Position numbers and translations under genes: made by a program | The notes under the pieces: model-generated | Database searches by the model: none | What the model saw: the letters and a program-made list of their open reading frames with translations, nothing else | What the model was told of the DNA's origin: nothing | Assembly: GCA_913061415.1 (NCBI GenBank) | Contig: CAJXUD010000004.1 | Coordinates: 1-64,000, forward strand | Source: an uncultured Oleispira sp. | Lineage (GTDB): Bacteria; Pseudomonadota; Gammaproteobacteria; Pseudomonadales; Oceanobacteraceae | Length of the DNA stretch: 64,000 nucleotides | Direction of reading: 5' to 3' | Shown: positions 9,790 through 20,386 of the stretch, piece after piece | Numbering within the stretch: position 1 is the stretch's first letter | How the letters are laid out: every line of letters begins with the position of its first letter

Positions 9790-10878
9790 CTAAGACTCAC
9801 TTTTTTCTTTAGGCTCTTTAACTTTCTGGGCCTTTTTATCTTCTGTCTTTTTATCGTCTGCAGCTTTTTCATCTGGCTTTTCAGCAAGCTGACTGGTCAT
9901 TAACTGCAGGCGAATTTCTTTCTCGATTTCTTCAGCAATGACTGGGTTGTCTTGTAAAAACTTTGCAGCATTCGCTTTACCCTGGCCAATCTTATCACCT
10001 TGGTAGGCATACCAAGCACCAGACTTATCAACCAAGCCACACTTAACACCTAGGTCGATAACTTCACCCATGTGATAAATACCTTCACCATACAGAATCT
10101 GGAACTCAGCTTGCTTAAAGGGAGGAGCAACCTTGTTCTTCACAACTTTAACGCGAGTCTCGTTACCCGTTACTTCATCGCCCTGCTTTACCGCACCCGT
10201 ACGACGAATATCTAAACGTACAGAAGAATAGAACTTAAGTGCGTTACCACCGGTCGTTGTTTCTGGGTTACCAAACATCACACCAATTTTCATACGAATT
10301 TGGTTAATGAAGATCACTAAGCAGTTCGCGTTCTTAACATTGGCAGTCATCTTTCTTAATGCTTGTGACATTAAACGTGCTTGCAAACCAACATGGTGAT
10401 CACCCATGTCGCCTTCGATCTCTGCTTTTGGCGTTAACGCGGCAACCGAATCGACTACGATCACATCAACCGCACCTGAACGTACTAGGCTGTCAGTAAT
10501 TTCTAAGCCTTGCTCACCCGTATCTGGCTGAGAAACTAGTAAAGTATCTAGATTAATACCTAACTTTTCAGCATATAAAGGATCAAGTGCGTGCTCAGCA
10601 TCAACGATAGCAACCGTTTTACCCTGCTTTTGTGCTTGTGCCATTACTGACAAACATAAAGTTGTTTTACCTGAACTTTCTGGCCCATATATTTCAACGA
10701 TTCGGCCATATGGCAAACCGCCTATGCCGAGCGCTACATCCAATGTCAAAGAACCGGTTGATACTGACGGGATCGCTTCGCGTGGCTGGTCGCCCATTTT
10801 CATAATGGAGCCTTTACCGAACTGGCGTTCAATCTGACCTAGTGCCGCATCAAGTGCTTTTTGCTTATTTGCATCCAT
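9790..10878 (-). CDS. recA: recombinase RecA
   Basis: The ATP-dependent strand-exchange protein and SOS co-protease. The 362 residues include the start [23 protein letters not shown], Walker [11 protein letters not shown] (about 67-76), Walker [15 protein letters not shown] and the L2 loop region [26 protein letters not shown]. The acidic/lysine-rich tail ([20 protein letters not shown]) is longer and more charged than in E. coli. A LexA-type box lies 60-75 bases upstream, so the gene is expected to be SOS-induced. recX follows in the same operon; cinA/pncC, often upstream in relatives, is absent. Confidence 0.99.
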   Translation of the reverse strand: MDANKQKALDAALGQIERQFGKGSIMKMGDQPREAIPSVSTGSLTLDVALGIGGLPYGRIVEIYGPESSGKTTLCLSVMAQAQKQGKTVAIVDAEHALDPLYAEKLGINLDTLLVSQPDTGEQGLEITDSLVRSGAVDVIVVDSVAALTPKAEIEGDMGDHHVGLQARLMSQALRKMTANVKNANCLVIFINQIRMKIGVMFGNPETTTGGNALKFYSSVRLDIRRTGAVKQGDEVTGNETRVKVVKNKVAPPFKQAEFQILYGEGIYHMGEVIDLGVKCGLVDKSGAWYAYQGDKIGQGKANAAKFLQDNPVIAEEIEKEIRLQLMTSQLAEKPDEKAADDKKTEDKKAQKVKEPKEKSES

Positions 10879-10937
10879 TATGACGTTCCTTATATTTAGC
10901 TTGGATGATCAGATTATTCTAATCATCTTCTTCTTTA

Positions 10938-10953
10938 CTGTAGATTTAACCAG
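10938..10953. promoter_or_regulatory. LexA (SOS) box upstream of recA
   Basis: CTGTAGATTTAACCAG keeps the CTG-N10-CAG core of the gammaproteobacterial LexA operator, and the flanks TA and TA extend the symmetry. It sits 60-75 bases before the recA start, the expected operator position. Confidence 0.85.
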
Positions 10954-11276
10954 TATTTAAGCATAGCTTATGAGATAGGCCAAGTCATAAAATGGATTTT
11001 ATGTAATAAAAAACAATCAACTCCTCCACAGGCCTCATGAATAGTGAATCTCAAGGTACCAATTATTTTTTTTACACCAGAAATTTTCAGGAGCTGAGAC
11101 CAAATATACAGTATTTTATCCAGTATTATTTCATCATTAATACAGTACTTTGTAGCATTCGAGCTGTCTTTTGTAATAAATTTACTGATTGGCATTACTC
11201 AGATGCTTTGTTCAATTGCCTCACAATCACTTACAATGCTGTTTTTGTTATTTTCAATTAGGAATTCAGCGCACAT
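10954..11276. other. AT-rich spacer between recA and mutS
   Basis: About 320 bases separate the SOS box from the mutS start. I see no credible gene: the open frames on both strands lack a coding pattern and recognisable protein. CAGTA occurs three times (11108-11154) with uneven spacing, and half of a LexA-like site (TACTGTATAT, minus strand) lies near 11102-11113. The mutS promoter must lie here, but no convincing -35/-10 pair is claimed. Confidence 0.6.
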
Positions 11277-13925
11277 ATGAGTAAGTCAGCAGCTACCACC
11301 CACACGCCCATGATGCAGCAATACTTCCGCCTCAAGGCAGAAATTCCTGAGATCATGCTTTTTTATCGCATGGGGGATTTTTACGAGCTGTTTTATGATG
11401 ATGCGCGCAATGCTTCTCGCTTATTAGATATTACCCTAACGGCTCGTGGCCATAGCGGTGGTGAGCCGATTCCTATGGCGGGTATTCCTTATCATGCTGC
11501 TGAAGGTTACATTGGTAAGCTTGTTCGCTTAGGTGTTTCGGTCGGTATTGCTGAGCAAGTCGGTGACCCTGCTACCTCGAAAGGCCCTGTTGAGCGTAAA
11601 GTTGTTCGGGTTATTACCCCTGGCACGTTAACTGACGAAGCCTTTCTAGATGAACGCCGCGATAATTTATTAGTGGCCGTTAACAAACAAAAGCTCAATA
11701 AAGACGTTCTGTATGGCATTGCCATGCTCGACATCAGTTCTGGCCGCTTTGTCGTCATGGAAGTATCGAGTGAAGATTCTTTATTAGCCGAACTAGAACG
11801 CATTAAGCCTGCCGAGCTTTTATATAACGAAGATCAAGCATTCCCAGAGGCGTTAACTAACCGCCCTGGCGCTAAGTCTCAAGCCCCTTGGCATTTTGAA
11901 TCCGATACTGCCCTGCGTTTATTAACCACTCAGTTAAAAACTAAAGATTTGTGTGGTTTTGGTTGTGAGCATCTTGTGGTTGCGATTCAAGCAGCGGGTT
12001 GTCTTTTGCAATACGCTCAAGAAACTCAGCGTTCAGGCTTGCCACATATTCGTACCTTGCTCATTGAGCAGCCTGATGACGCGATTATTATCGATCCGGC
12101 TAGCCGTAAAAACCTTGAGATTGATATCAATCAGCAAGGCAGTACAGATCATACTCTTGCTTGGGTAATGGATCGTACCGCCACCGCAATGGGCAGTCGT
12201 TTATTGCGCCGCTGGTTGAATCGCCCGATTCGTAATCGCGATACTCTTAATCAGCGTCAGCAGCTAATTGCTGAATCAATTGAAGATTACCACTGGGAAT
12301 CTTTGCATCAACAGCTGAAAGGCATTGGTGATATTGAACGTATTCTTTCGCGCGTCGCATTAGGTTCAGCTCGTCCTCGTGATCTTGCTCGATTACGCGA
12401 TGCCTTAGCACGTCTACCTGAATTACAAACACTTCTAACCAGTTTAAGTGCCGATCGCGCAAAAGAACTTTCGGCGTTGATCAAACAGTATCCTCAATGG
12501 GTTGAAGAATTACAGAAAGCGATCATTGATAATCCTCCTGTGATTATTCGCGATGGCGGTGTGATTGCGACGGGCTATGATGAAGAATTGGATGAGCTGA
12601 GAGCGATAAGCCAAAACGCCGGTGACTATTTATTAGAAATCGAACAGCGTGAAAAAGAGAAGACGGGGATATCGACCTTAAAAGTCGGCTATAACCGCGT
12701 TCACGGCTATTTTATTGAAATCAGTAAAGCGCAATCTGAAGCGGCCCCTGTTGAATACGTGCGTCGTCAAACGCTTAAAAACGCCGAGCGCTTTATTACA
12801 CCCGAATTAAAAGAGTTTGAAGATAAAGCCCTCAGTGCCAAAAGTCGCTCGTTATCGCGCGAGAAGCACCTGTATGAAAAATTGGTTGAACGCTTAGCGG
12901 AAGACCTTTTCACATTACAAGATACAGCCACCGGCTTGGCCGAGTTGGATGTATTGATTAACCTAGCCGAACGCGCCAGTACGCTGCGCTTTACGCCTCC
13001 TAAGCTTGTGGCTGAGCGCGGTATTGAAATTACTTCTGGTCGCCACCCTGTGGTTGAAGAAATTTTAGATGATCCGTTTGTTGCTAATGGGTTAGAGCTA
13101 AGTTCTGAGCAAGACATGCTTATTATTACCGGCCCTAACATGGGCGGTAAATCGACGTATATGCGTCAGAATGCTCTGATCGTTTTATTAGCGCACATTG
13201 GCAGTTACGTGCCTGCAGATTCAGCGGTAATTGGCCCTATTGATAGAATTTTTACCCGCATGGGTTCTGCGGATGACCTTGCCGGCGGTCGCTCTACGTT
13301 TATGGTAGAAATGACGGAAACTGCGAACATCCTTCATAACGCGACACCTAATAGCTTGGTATTAATGGATGAAGTCGGCCGTGGCACCAGTACCTTTGAT
13401 GGGCTATCGTTAGCTTGGGCCGCTGCTGTTCATTTAGCCAAAGAAGTTCATGCGCTGACGTTGTTCGCAACTCACTACTTTGAAATGACTACGCTGCCCG
13501 AGCAAATGAACAATGTTGTGAACGTGCATCTAACCGCTACCGAGCACGAAGACCGCATTATATTTTTGCACAATGTTGAATCAGGCCCTGCAAGTCAGAG
13601 CTACGGTTTGCAAGTTGCGCAGTTGGCTGGGGTGCCTAAAGAGGTGATCGAGCAAGCAAAAGAAAAGCTGCACTTGCTTGAGAAAGACAGTTTTCATCCT
13701 GCTAACACTGTTCAGTCGGTGTCGTCGAATAATACGGAGCAATCTAAACCGTTAAAAGCTGAGATCTCGCAAGTCGAGCAAAAAAGTATCAGCCCAATGC
13801 AATCTGACATGTTCGATCAAGGCCCTTCCGAGATCGAAATAACGATCTCGGAATTGGTCGCTGACGACTTAACTCCCAGACAAGCACTGGAAGAAATTTA
13901 TCGACTTAAATCAATGTTGCGATAG
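11277..13925 (+). CDS. mutS: DNA mismatch repair protein MutS
   Basis: Recognises mispaired and looped-out bases and recruits MutL. The 882-residue protein contains the mismatch-contacting motif in [17 protein letters not shown] (Phe-x-Glu within DFYELF, about residues 35-39). The connector, lever and clamp domains follow, then the ATPase domain with Walker [14 protein letters not shown] (about 621-633) and [16 protein letters not shown]. The C-terminal tail ends with the helix-turn-helix tetramerisation-type segment [19 protein letters not shown]. It is slightly longer than E. coli MutS (853) because of a variable linker near 810-850. It is divergent from recA and upstream of fdxA. Confidence 0.99.
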   Translation: MSKSAATTHTPMMQQYFRLKAEIPEIMLFYRMGDFYELFYDDARNASRLLDITLTARGHSGGEPIPMAGIPYHAAEGYIGKLVRLGVSVGIAEQVGDPATSKGPVERKVVRVITPGTLTDEAFLDERRDNLLVAVNKQKLNKDVLYGIAMLDISSGRFVVMEVSSEDSLLAELERIKPAELLYNEDQAFPEALTNRPGAKSQAPWHFESDTALRLLTTQLKTKDLCGFGCEHLVVAIQAAGCLLQYAQETQRSGLPHIRTLLIEQPDDAIIIDPASRKNLEIDINQQGSTDHTLAWVMDRTATAMGSRLLRRWLNRPIRNRDTLNQRQQLIAESIEDYHWESLHQQLKGIGDIERILSRVALGSARPRDLARLRDALARLPELQTLLTSLSADRAKELSALIKQYPQWVEELQKAIIDNPPVIIRDGGVIATGYDEELDELRAISQNAGDYLLEIEQREKEKTGISTLKVGYNRVHGYFIEISKAQSEAAPVEYVRRQTLKNAERFITPELKEFEDKALSAKSRSLSREKHLYEKLVERLAEDLFTLQDTATGLAELDVLINLAERASTLRFTPPKLVAERGIEITSGRHPVVEEILDDPFVANGLELSSEQDMLIITGPNMGGKSTYMRQNALIVLLAHIGSYVPADSAVIGPIDRIFTRMGSADDLAGGRSTFMVEMTETANILHNATPNSLVLMDEVGRGTSTFDGLSLAWAAAVHLAKEVHALTLFATHYFEMTTLPEQMNNVVNVHLTATEHEDRIIFLHNVESGPASQSYGLQVAQLAGVPKEVIEQAKEKLHLLEKDSFHPANTVQSVSSNNTEQSKPLKAEISQVEQKSISPMQSDMFDQGPSEIEITISELVADDLTPRQALEEIYRLKSMLR

Positions 13926-13936
13926 AAATATCTATT

Positions 13937-13956
13937 ATATGCAACAAATTGCATAT
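13937..13956 (+). terminator. possible hairpin after mutS
   Basis: ATATGCAA and TTGCATAT form a perfect 8-bp stem around CAAA, 12 bases past the mutS stop. No T-run follows, so this is only a weak terminator candidate and could instead be a regulatory palindrome before fdxA. Confidence 0.35.
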
Positions 13957-14075
13957 TAATATCACATTATGATATAAGTTTATTCAATATATAACCTTGC
14001 GGTATTAAGGCAGCATCTCTAGAATGACGCCACCGTGATGGGCATAGACCCAATGAGATGAGGAGATAGACTGCA

Positions 14076-14405
14076 ATGACATTTGTAGTAGGCGATAATT
14101 GTATTAAGTGTAAGCACACAGACTGTGTCGAAGTATGCCCTGTAGATTGTTTCTACGAAGGCCCTAACTTCTTAGTTATTGACCCTGATGAGTGTATCGA
14201 CTGTGCGTTATGTGAACCTGAGTGCCCTGCACAAGCCATCTTCTCTGAAGATGAAGTGCCTGCAGATCAGCAGCAGTTTATCGAATTAAACGCAGAGTTA
14301 TCTGAAGAATGGCGTGATAACAACATCACTGAGATGAAAGATTCTCCGGCTGATGCAGAAGAATGGGACGGTGTTCCAGATAAACTTCAGTATCTAGAAA
14401 GATAG
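14076..14405 (+). CDS. fdxA: 7Fe ferredoxin FdxA
   Basis: A small cytoplasmic electron carrier with one [3Fe-4S] and one [4Fe-4S] cluster. The 109-residue protein begins [25 protein letters not shown], and the second cluster motif is [16 protein letters not shown]. Residues 58-109 form the acidic C-terminal extension typical of Azotobacter FdI-like proteins. Location between mutS and rpoS is conserved in Pseudomonas and relatives. It is followed by tandem repeats and a bidirectional terminator shared with rpoS. Confidence 0.97.
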   Translation: MTFVVGDNCIKCKHTDCVEVCPVDCFYEGPNFLVIDPDECIDCALCEPECPAQAIFSEDEVPADQQQFIELNAELSEEWRDNNITEMKDSPADAEEWDGVPDKLQYLER

Positions 14406-14424
14406 CATTGCACGATTTATAAGT

Positions 14425-14492
14425 GAGTGAGTGCATTTAATTTGCCAGTGCTTTTAGCTTGCAAGTGCTTTTAATTTGCAAGTGCATTCACT
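14425..14492. repeat. 17-bp tandem repeat after fdxA (3 clear units, 1 degenerate)
   Basis: Units start at 14442, 14459 and 14476, each beginning TTGC(C/A)AGTGC(T/A)TT. The preceding 17 bases from 14425 are a degenerate fourth copy (GAGTGAGTGCATTTAAT). The array begins about 20 bases after the fdxA stop. Confidence 0.8.
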
Positions 14493-14538
14493 TTGCGCAC
14501 ACATTTTGTGATTTCTATCTCTTGAAATGACGCGCATA

Positions 14539-14568
14539 AAAAAGGGCTACTTAACAGTAGCCCTTTTT
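14539..14568. terminator. bidirectional terminator between fdxA and rpoS
   Basis: The arms AAAAAGGGCTACT (14539-14551) and AGTAGCCCTTTTT (14556-14568) are perfectly complementary around a TAAC loop. Flanking A and T runs allow it to end both fdxA (+) and rpoS (-) transcripts. Confidence 0.93.
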
Positions 14569-14665
14569 ATTTGTCTTAATTTCTATTCACCGACTTCCGC
14601 CTGTCGAATAAAACATCGCCAATGACCTATGTAAGCACGTCTAATGGCGTTTTAAGAAAGACGTA

Positions 14666-15652
14666 TTAAGCATCACCAAAGATAGTGCTCGCATTTAGCC
14701 CCTGGCCTTCCATAATCTCACGTAGGCGCTTTAAAGCTTCTACCTGTATCTGACGGACACGTTCACGCGTTAAACCAATTTCACGGCCTACATCTTCTAA
14801 AGTGCTGGTTTCATATCCGCGAAGACCAAAGCGACGGGAGACGACCTCGCGCTGCTTCTCAGTAAGCTCATCTAACCAATCAGACAGGCTACCGGTAATA
14901 TCGTTATTTTGAAGGGTTGTGCAAGGATCAGCGCTGCGATCGTCAGCCACTGTGTCAAGTAGACATTTATCTGAGTTTGGACCTAGAGGCGTATCAACCG
15001 AAGTCACACGCTCGTTCAATGCAAGCATACGCTTAACATCCGCAACCGGACGATCGAGCAGTGCTGCAATCTCTTCTGGGGAAGGCTCATGATCTAACTT
15101 CTGCGCAAGCTCTCTTGCGGCACGAAGATAAACGTTTAATTCTTTTACTACGTGGATAGGCAAACGAATAGTACGAGTTTGGTTCATAATCGCACGTTCA
15201 ATAGTCTGACGAATCCACCAGGTTGCGTATGTTGAGAAACGGAAACCACGCTCAGGATCAAATTTTTCAACAGCGCGAATAAGACCTAAGTTACCTTCTT
15301 CAATAAGATCTAATAAAGATAAACCGCGATTAACATAACGACGTGAGATTTTAACCACCAAACGCAAGTTACTTTCAATCATACGTTTGCGGCCTTTCTC
15401 GTCACCCTTACGAGCTAGACGAGCAAAGTGTACTTCTTCTTCTGGGCTCAAAAGTGGCGAGAAGCCAATTTCGTTTAAATATAGCTGGGTAGCATCTAAG
15501 GCTTTTGCAGAACTTGGCTCAGCGATAAATCGCTCTTGGGGTGCCTTGCTCGTTCGTTCAACAGGCGATGTTGGTTTTTTTGCTTTTACTTTCGTAGGTG
15601 CTTCAATTACATCATCGAAGGTTTCTGCGTTAATTTCCTGTTGAGCTGCCAT
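14666..15652 (-). CDS. rpoS: stationary-phase sigma factor RpoS
   Basis: The sigma-S subunit that directs RNA polymerase to general stress and stationary-phase promoters. The 328 residues contain region 1.2 ([28 protein letters not shown]) and region 2 ([65 protein letters not shown], quoted here only as the position about 90-155). Region 4 ([19 protein letters not shown]) lies near the end. The very acidic start of housekeeping RpoD is absent, and the length fits RpoS. The nlpD-rpoS order is the family norm; in E. coli the main rpoS promoter lies inside nlpD, and the same is likely here. Confidence 0.97.
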   Translation of the reverse strand: MAAQQEINAETFDDVIEAPTKVKAKKPTSPVERTSKAPQERFIAEPSSAKALDATQLYLNEIGFSPLLSPEEEVHFARLARKGDEKGRKRMIESNLRLVVKISRRYVNRGLSLLDLIEEGNLGLIRAVEKFDPERGFRFSTYATWWIRQTIERAIMNQTRTIRLPIHVVKELNVYLRAARELAQKLDHEPSPEEIAALLDRPVADVKRMLALNERVTSVDTPLGPNSDKCLLDTVADDRSADPCTTLQNNDITGSLSDWLDELTEKQREVVSRRFGLRGYETSTLEDVGREIGLTRERVRQIQVEALKRLREIMEGQGLNASTIFGDA

Positions 15653-15729
15653 GTCACGTCCCGCCTTTTTATTCGTTCTGATTGTTTCTGTTATGATTCA
15701 TTTTTCATACCAGAACGATTGATTAAACT

Positions 15730-16542
15730 TTATCCTCCTCCAGAGTACCGTTTTGGTAAAAACTGAAGGGGATCTACTGGTCTGCCGTTCCGACGTATCT
15801 CAAAGTGAAGTTTCACTCGATCCGTCCCAGTAGAACCTATTTCGGCAATTATCTGCCCCGCTTTAATTTTTTCTTTTTCGCGAACCAGAATGCGGCTTGT
15901 ATGGGCGTATGCGCTAAGGAATTTTGAGTCGTGTTTTATGATCACTAAGTTGCCATATCCACGAAGTCCCTTCCCTGCATAAACGACCGTCCCTGCCGCA
16001 GCTGCATTTACAGATTCCCCCAAATTACCGGCGATATCAATACCCTTGTTTTGTGAGTTATTGGCTAAAAAGCCCTCTATCAACTTGCCTTTTGCGGGCC
16101 ATTTCCAACCTTTTTTAGTACCTATTGATGGTTCTTTTGGCGTATTTAGACGGGCTGGAGCTGTGCGTTTAGTAACCTTTTCCTGCTTAGGCTTCCACTT
16201 TGACGTTTTTCCGACACTAGTAGTATTTGCTGATTTTTTAACCAGGGGGCGATTCGAGACGTCAATTTTTTGCCCCGCATAAATGGTGTAAGGGTGACGG
16301 ATTGAGTTAGTGTTGGCTAACTCGCGATAATCCCACCCATAAGTCCATGCAATAGAGAACAAAGTGTCACCTTTTTCCACTACATGGAAACCCGTCACCT
16401 TTTTCCTTTCACTGAACTTCTCTTCAGTTGATATAAATTCTCGACTACTGAGGCAACCTGTCATAACTACACAAATTGCCATGATTGATACATAACTTGC
16501 AGTCTGAAACATTCGGTTTCGAAAGATATTTTTTTGACACAT
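15730..16542 (-). CDS. nlpD: NlpD-type LysM/M23 lipoprotein (amidase activator)
   Basis: An envelope lipoprotein that in E. coli activates the amidase AmiC during cell separation. The 270-residue protein has a lipoprotein signal with lipobox VMTGC (Cys about 29) and a LysM peptidoglycan-binding domain (HVVEKGDTLFSIAWTYGWDYRELANTN, about 54-98). The C-terminal M23 fold (about 150-265) has the usual HxxxD zinc motif replaced by NKGIDIAG, as in catalytically dead NlpD, while the LHFEIRRNGRPVDPLQFLP end is retained. An alternative ATG at 16512 would give a shorter signal; neither start has a strong ribosome site. It lies upstream of rpoS. Confidence 0.93.
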   Translation of the reverse strand: MCQKNIFRNRMFQTASYVSIMAICVVMTGCLSSREFISTEEKFSERKKVTGFHVVEKGDTLFSIAWTYGWDYRELANTNSIRHPYTIYAGQKIDVSNRPLVKKSANTTSVGKTSKWKPKQEKVTKRTAPARLNTPKEPSIGTKKGWKWPAKGKLIEGFLANNSQNKGIDIAGNLGESVNAAAAGTVVYAGKGLRGYGNLVIIKHDSKFLSAYAHTSRILVREKEKIKAGQIIAEIGSTGTDRVKLHFEIRRNGRPVDPLQFLPKRYSGGG

Positions 16543-16753
16543 ATAAATAACAGCTTTATGACTTTTGCAAATGCATGTAATTGTCTTAACCTATAAGTAT
16601 TAAAACAACTCTTTATATTCTTTATTGATCTAAAAACGACATAAAAAATCGTTTTAATTTTGTAACTACGACTATCATTCAGCGATATTTTGTCTAGCGA
16701 GGTGAAAAAAGCGACTCACCCCGCGCAAGTCATTTAACTAAGTGATGAGCTTT

Positions 16754-17662
16754 TTAGTCTTTATCCTGCTGTTTTGATACTTTTTCTAACAAGAAGACAC
16801 AGCTAAAACCAATACAAGCCATCAAGCCAGACAGCAGTATCTGATCATTATTCACCCATTCAGGCAAGCGATTGAGCTGTTCAAAGGGCACTTCTAGACC
16901 TTTACTGTTCAGTCGAACGCTAATGGTTTCTTTCCAAGGCCATACTTTTAGCAAGGCGCCCAGCATAAATCCGGTTAATAAACTGAACATCAAATCTTGA
17001 TAACGGTGCAATAACCAGCTTAACAAACGTGAAAACATCATTAAACCAAGCCCTGCTCCTAGTGCGAATATCAGCATAATGTCTATTTGGAAGCCTTTAA
17101 CAGCTGCCAGAACCGGCGCATATAAGCCCATTAATAGCAGAATAAAGCTGCCAGATATTCCTGGCAAGATCATGGCACAAATAGCAATACTGCCTGCGAT
17201 GAAGATATTAAGGTAACTTGCTTCAATACTGGTAGGGCTGGCAATACTGATGAAACCTGCGCATATCGCTCCTAACAATAAGGCTAGATAGGTTTTACCG
17301 CCCCATTGAGTAATCTGTTTGGCCATATGCAGACTGGAAGCTAGGATCAAACCAAAGAAGAATGACCATAGCAAAATGGCATGATGATCTAATAGATAAT
17401 GAATCAGCTTGGCCAGTGTCAAAATCGCACTCAAGATACCGAGCAATAAGACAAATAAGAAGGTGCCATTAATCGCTTGCCATGCGGCCTTCGGGCCTTC
17501 TTTAAATAACGTAACCAGTGCGTTGATATTCACAGACTTAATTGAATCTAATAACTCAGTGTAAATACCGGTAATAAAGGCAATTGTGCCTCCTGAAACT
17601 CCAGGGACAACGTCGGCACTGCCCATTGCGATACCTTTTAAATACAACCATAAATATTTCAT
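16754..17662 (-). CDS. DUF368 polyprenyl-phosphate translocase (PopT-like)
   Basis: A 302-residue polytopic inner membrane protein with the family start MGSADVVPGVSGGTIAFITGIY and the internal repeat MILPGISGSFILLLMGLYAPVL; these paired PGxSG motifs define DUF368. Family members have been linked to recycling of undecaprenyl phosphate across the inner membrane (PopT). About eight to ten hydrophobic segments are visible. It lies between pcm and nlpD. A terminator separates it from pcm, so it probably has its own promoter. Confidence 0.88.
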   Translation of the reverse strand: MKYLWLYLKGIAMGSADVVPGVSGGTIAFITGIYTELLDSIKSVNINALVTLFKEGPKAAWQAINGTFLFVLLLGILSAILTLAKLIHYLLDHHAILLWSFFFGLILASSLHMAKQITQWGGKTYLALLLGAICAGFISIASPTSIEASYLNIFIAGSIAICAMILPGISGSFILLLMGLYAPVLAAVKGFQIDIMLIFALGAGLGLMMFSRLLSWLLHRYQDLMFSLLTGFMLGALLKVWPWKETISVRLNSKGLEVPFEQLNRLPEWVNNDQILLSGLMACIGFSCVFLLEKVSKQQDKD

Positions 17663-17704
17663 ATTGTTTCCTTACTGATCATTAGCATCAGCTGTGTGCT
17701 AAAA

Positions 17705-17728
17705 AAAAACCTGCAATTGCAGGTTTTT
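17705..17728. terminator. palindromic terminator after pcm
   Basis: AAAAACCTGCAA and TTGCAGGTTTTT form a perfect 24-base palindrome with A and T tracts on both sides. It lies about 58 bases past the pcm stop on the minus strand and would end the truD-surE-pcm transcript. Confidence 0.88.
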
Positions 17729-17785
17729 CGTTTAAATATTTCACGTAATCGTATGCATGCACCTAGGTTAAGTGCCACGTTGCGC

Positions 17786-18451
17786 TTAAGATTTTTTAAT
17801 ACCTGCTAGAAAAGGAACAAAATTAACCTCTTCTAAAACCGTTCTTTGCCACTTATCCCCAGCACGTGTCACCAATACTAGGGTTTGCTTATCACCTCCA
17901 ACGGGTAGAATCATACGCCCACCATCTGTCATTTGATCGAGCAAACCTTGTGGTATTTCTTCTGGAGCAGCCGCTGCAATTATGCCGTCGTAAGGGCCGG
18001 ATTGTTCCCAACCCCAATGGCCGTCAGACAACTTAAAGGTTACGTTGTTAAGTTTTAATTGGCGAATGCGAGCGCGTGCTTTATTTAAAAGTGGCTCTAT
18101 ACGCTCAACGCTATAAAGTCTTTTAACTAACGGCGCTAAAATGGCCGTTTGATAACCAGAGCCTGTACCAACTTCTAGCACATTATTTAATGGGCCCGCG
18201 GCTAATAGCAGCTCGGTCATTTTAGCAACGATATAAGGCTGACTGATCGTTTGGCCATTGCCAATAGGCAGAGAGGTATCCTCATACGCTCGATGCGCAA
18301 GTGCCTCATCAATAAATAAATGCCTTGGCGTCGATGCCATGACATCGAGTACTTGCTGATTTTCAATACCATTATCGCGTAAGCGTTGTACTAAACGATT
18401 ACGAGTGCGCTGAGAGGTCATCCCAATGCCAGCTAGTTGCTGATCATTCAC
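17786..18451 (-). CDS. pcm: protein-L-isoaspartate O-methyltransferase
   Basis: Repairs isoaspartyl residues in aged proteins using S-adenosylmethionine. The 221-residue protein carries the substrate and SAM motifs [14 protein letters not shown] and [17 protein letters not shown] (about 78-94), and the post-motif [14 protein letters not shown]. The length is normal (E. coli 208). It lies directly downstream of surE on the same strand with a 45-base gap, the conserved surE-pcm stress operon. Confidence 0.97.
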   Translation of the reverse strand: MNDQQLAGIGMTSQRTRNRLVQRLRDNGIENQQVLDVMASTPRHLFIDEALAHRAYEDTSLPIGNGQTISQPYIVAKMTELLLAAGPLNNVLEVGTGSGYQTAILAPLVKRLYSVERIEPLLNKARARIRQLKLNNVTFKLSDGHWGWEQSGPYDGIIAAAAPEEIPQGLLDQMTDGGRMILPVGGDKQTLVLVTRAGDKWQRTVLEEVNFVPFLAGIKKS

Positions 18452-18496
18452 CTGAGGATCCTTGTAAAATCATCCGCTATCGATTTCTCTGCTTAT

Positions 18497-19246
18497 TTAA
18501 TTGTGTGCTAATTGAGATAAGCATTCTAATGCATTTCCATGAGTCATATCTGCATGAATTGGCGTAATACTGACTTTTCCCTGCTCAATGGCGTGAAAGT
18601 CGGTGCCTTCTCCTGCATCCGCCCCTTCACCCGCTGCTGAGATCCAATAACATTCTTTACCGCGAGGGTTAGTAGTTAGTACCGGATTATCAGAACGCGC
18701 TCGATGACCTAACCGTGTCACTTCAAAACCCTTAAGCTGTTCGTAAGGTACATCGGGAACATTGATATTAATAATCGTACGTTCTGGCAGTGATAGTGCT
18801 TCTATCTTTGGCAATAAATCAACCAAGACTTTTGCCGCGGTAATGAAGTGGGTTTTACCGACTAACGAAATCGCAATAGGCGCTTTATCTAAAAAGCGGC
18901 CTTCCATTGCTGCCGCTACCGTTCCAGAATAAATAACATCGTCACCGAGGTTCGCGCCAGAGTTAATACCGGCGATCACGCGATCGAGGCTATATTCTTC
19001 ACCACGATACAATGCATTTAAGCCTAAATGTACACAGTCAGTCGGCGTACCATTGATGGCAATAAAACCATTATCTAAATACAGCGGATGCAATGGACGA
19101 TCTAGGGTTAATGAATTTGAAACCCCACTGCGGTCTCGATCAGGGGCAATCACGTGATGCTCATACCCGGCTTCTGTTAAAGACTTGGCTAACTGTGCTA
19201 ATCCTGGCGCATGTGCACCATCATCATTGGATAATAGAAAGGCCAT
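18497..19246 (-). CDS. surE: 5'/3'-nucleotidase SurE
   Basis: A survival-associated nucleotide phosphatase. The 249-residue protein begins MAFLLSNDDGAHAPGLAQLAK, where the N-terminal DD of SNDDG binds the catalytic metal. It also contains the family segments INGTPTDCVHLGLN and VIAGINSGANLGDDVIYSGTVAAAMEGR. Its ATG overlaps the truD stop by one base (TAATG), so translation is probably coupled, and pcm follows. Confidence 0.97.
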   Translation of the reverse strand: MAFLLSNDDGAHAPGLAQLAKSLTEAGYEHHVIAPDRDRSGVSNSLTLDRPLHPLYLDNGFIAINGTPTDCVHLGLNALYRGEEYSLDRVIAGINSGANLGDDVIYSGTVAAAMEGRFLDKAPIAISLVGKTHFITAAKVLVDLLPKIEALSLPERTIININVPDVPYEQLKGFEVTRLGHRARSDNPVLTTNPRGKECYWISAAGEGADAGEGTDFHAIEQGKVSITPIHADMTHGNALECLSQLAHN

Positions 19247-20376
19247 TATTTACTCTCTTCTTTATTAATGGTTTCGCTATTAATAGTTGCGCTATCTTCT
19301 TTAGCTTCGCTGCCGTGATATACAAACGGCTTCCCTTCAAACTTGTCTTCAAAGCGATCCGGCTCAGTTACGCTGATAAATTCTTGCAATACCGACGTTG
19401 CATAATGTCCCGATGCTAGCGCGAAGCTGATATTCAAATCATCGTTATCCAACCACTGCCATTGCATGTTTTCGATGCTAGACACAATTTCACGTCGCTC
19501 TTGATTTAAACCCGCGTGCTCCATGCCATTACACAAATCTTGCAGCGGCTCTGACATTTTTTGCTCAAGTGCTAAAGTGTCTGTTTGGGAATTTAAACGA
19601 CCACGCCCCCACATAGGTGCTGTGGCTTGATTAGCGTTTTGGGTGTCTTTGGCAGCAACATCAATATCGCCTGCCAAAGATTTACCCCACAAACCTTGCT
19701 CGATACGCGCCGCGAGTACTTGGTTAAAAATATAAGAACGAGCCGCTGACAGATACATACTTTTCTTTTGACGATTCTTTTCACGGCGCTGGCCTGTCAG
19801 CATGGCGAGTGCTTGATCCATATTGCCACCACCACGCCCAAAGCGCTGCAGACCAAAATAGTTAGGCACGCCATTTTTTTTGATCGCTTGTAGATTATTT
19901 TCGATGACGGCTTTCAAGGTTTCAATAGAACTGTCTTCTACCGATTCAGCTTCAGCTGATTTGATGTCACGCAATACGATATTAAAACGGTTACCCACAA
20001 GATCACCACGGCGTAACTTTTTACTATGGCGAGTTTGAGTAAGAATTTCGATATCTTCATCAGGAAAAGGACGCGTTTCTAATGCTATGTCGATTTTAGG
20101 TGCGTAGATGCTGAACCATTGCGTAGTAACAGCATAACGGTCTTTTTGTCCGGCGTAGCTTACGTCGTGCTCTTTAACACCAAATTTTTCTGATAATAAA
20201 CGCGCAACCCAATGAGTATTTACTTCGCGCTTTTTAATGTGAAGATAAATATGTTCACCTTCACCGGCGGGAATCATCAGTGGAATTTCATCAACCTGAA
20301 AATCTTCTGGCTTAAGTTTTAAAATGCCTTGGGCATTTGTTTCAGGGTAGGCTTTTGGCCAATCAAAATTCCACAT
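19246..20376 (-). CDS. truD: tRNA pseudouridine(13) synthase TruD
   Basis: Forms pseudouridine at position 13 of tRNA-Glu. The 376 residues include the catalytic motif DVSYAGQKDRYAVTTQWFS (Asp near residue 82), GDLVGNRFNIVLRDI, and the insertion-domain signature GVPNYFGLQRFGRGGGNM. The C-terminus has a species-specific tail with a small repeat (ATINSETINKEESK). It lies between ispF and surE in the usual order. Confidence 0.96.
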   Translation of the reverse strand: MWNFDWPKAYPETNAQGILKLKPEDFQVDEIPLMIPAGEGEHIYLHIKKREVNTHWVARLLSEKFGVKEHDVSYAGQKDRYAVTTQWFSIYAPKIDIALETRPFPDEDIEILTQTRHSKKLRRGDLVGNRFNIVLRDIKSAEAESVEDSSIETLKAVIENNLQAIKKNGVPNYFGLQRFGRGGGNMDQALAMLTGQRREKNRQKKSMYLSAARSYIFNQVLAARIEQGLWGKSLAGDIDVAAKDTQNANQATAPMWGRGRLNSQTDTLALEQKMSEPLQDLCNGMEHAGLNQERREIVSSIENMQWQWLDNDDLNISFALASGHYATSVLQEFISVTEPDRFEDKFEGKPFVYHGSEAKEDSATINSETINKEESK

Positions 20377-20386
20377 TATTTTTTCT

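Noticed and set aside
11098-11113. Possible second LexA box (CTGTATATTTGGTCTC, minus strand).
   Set aside because: Only the first half matches; the second half lacks the CAG, so it does not meet the operator pattern.
10968-11261. Two overlapping small frames on opposite strands between recA and mutS.
   Set aside because: Neither has a ribosome site, protein-like composition or conserved feature; the region is AT-rich regulatory spacer.
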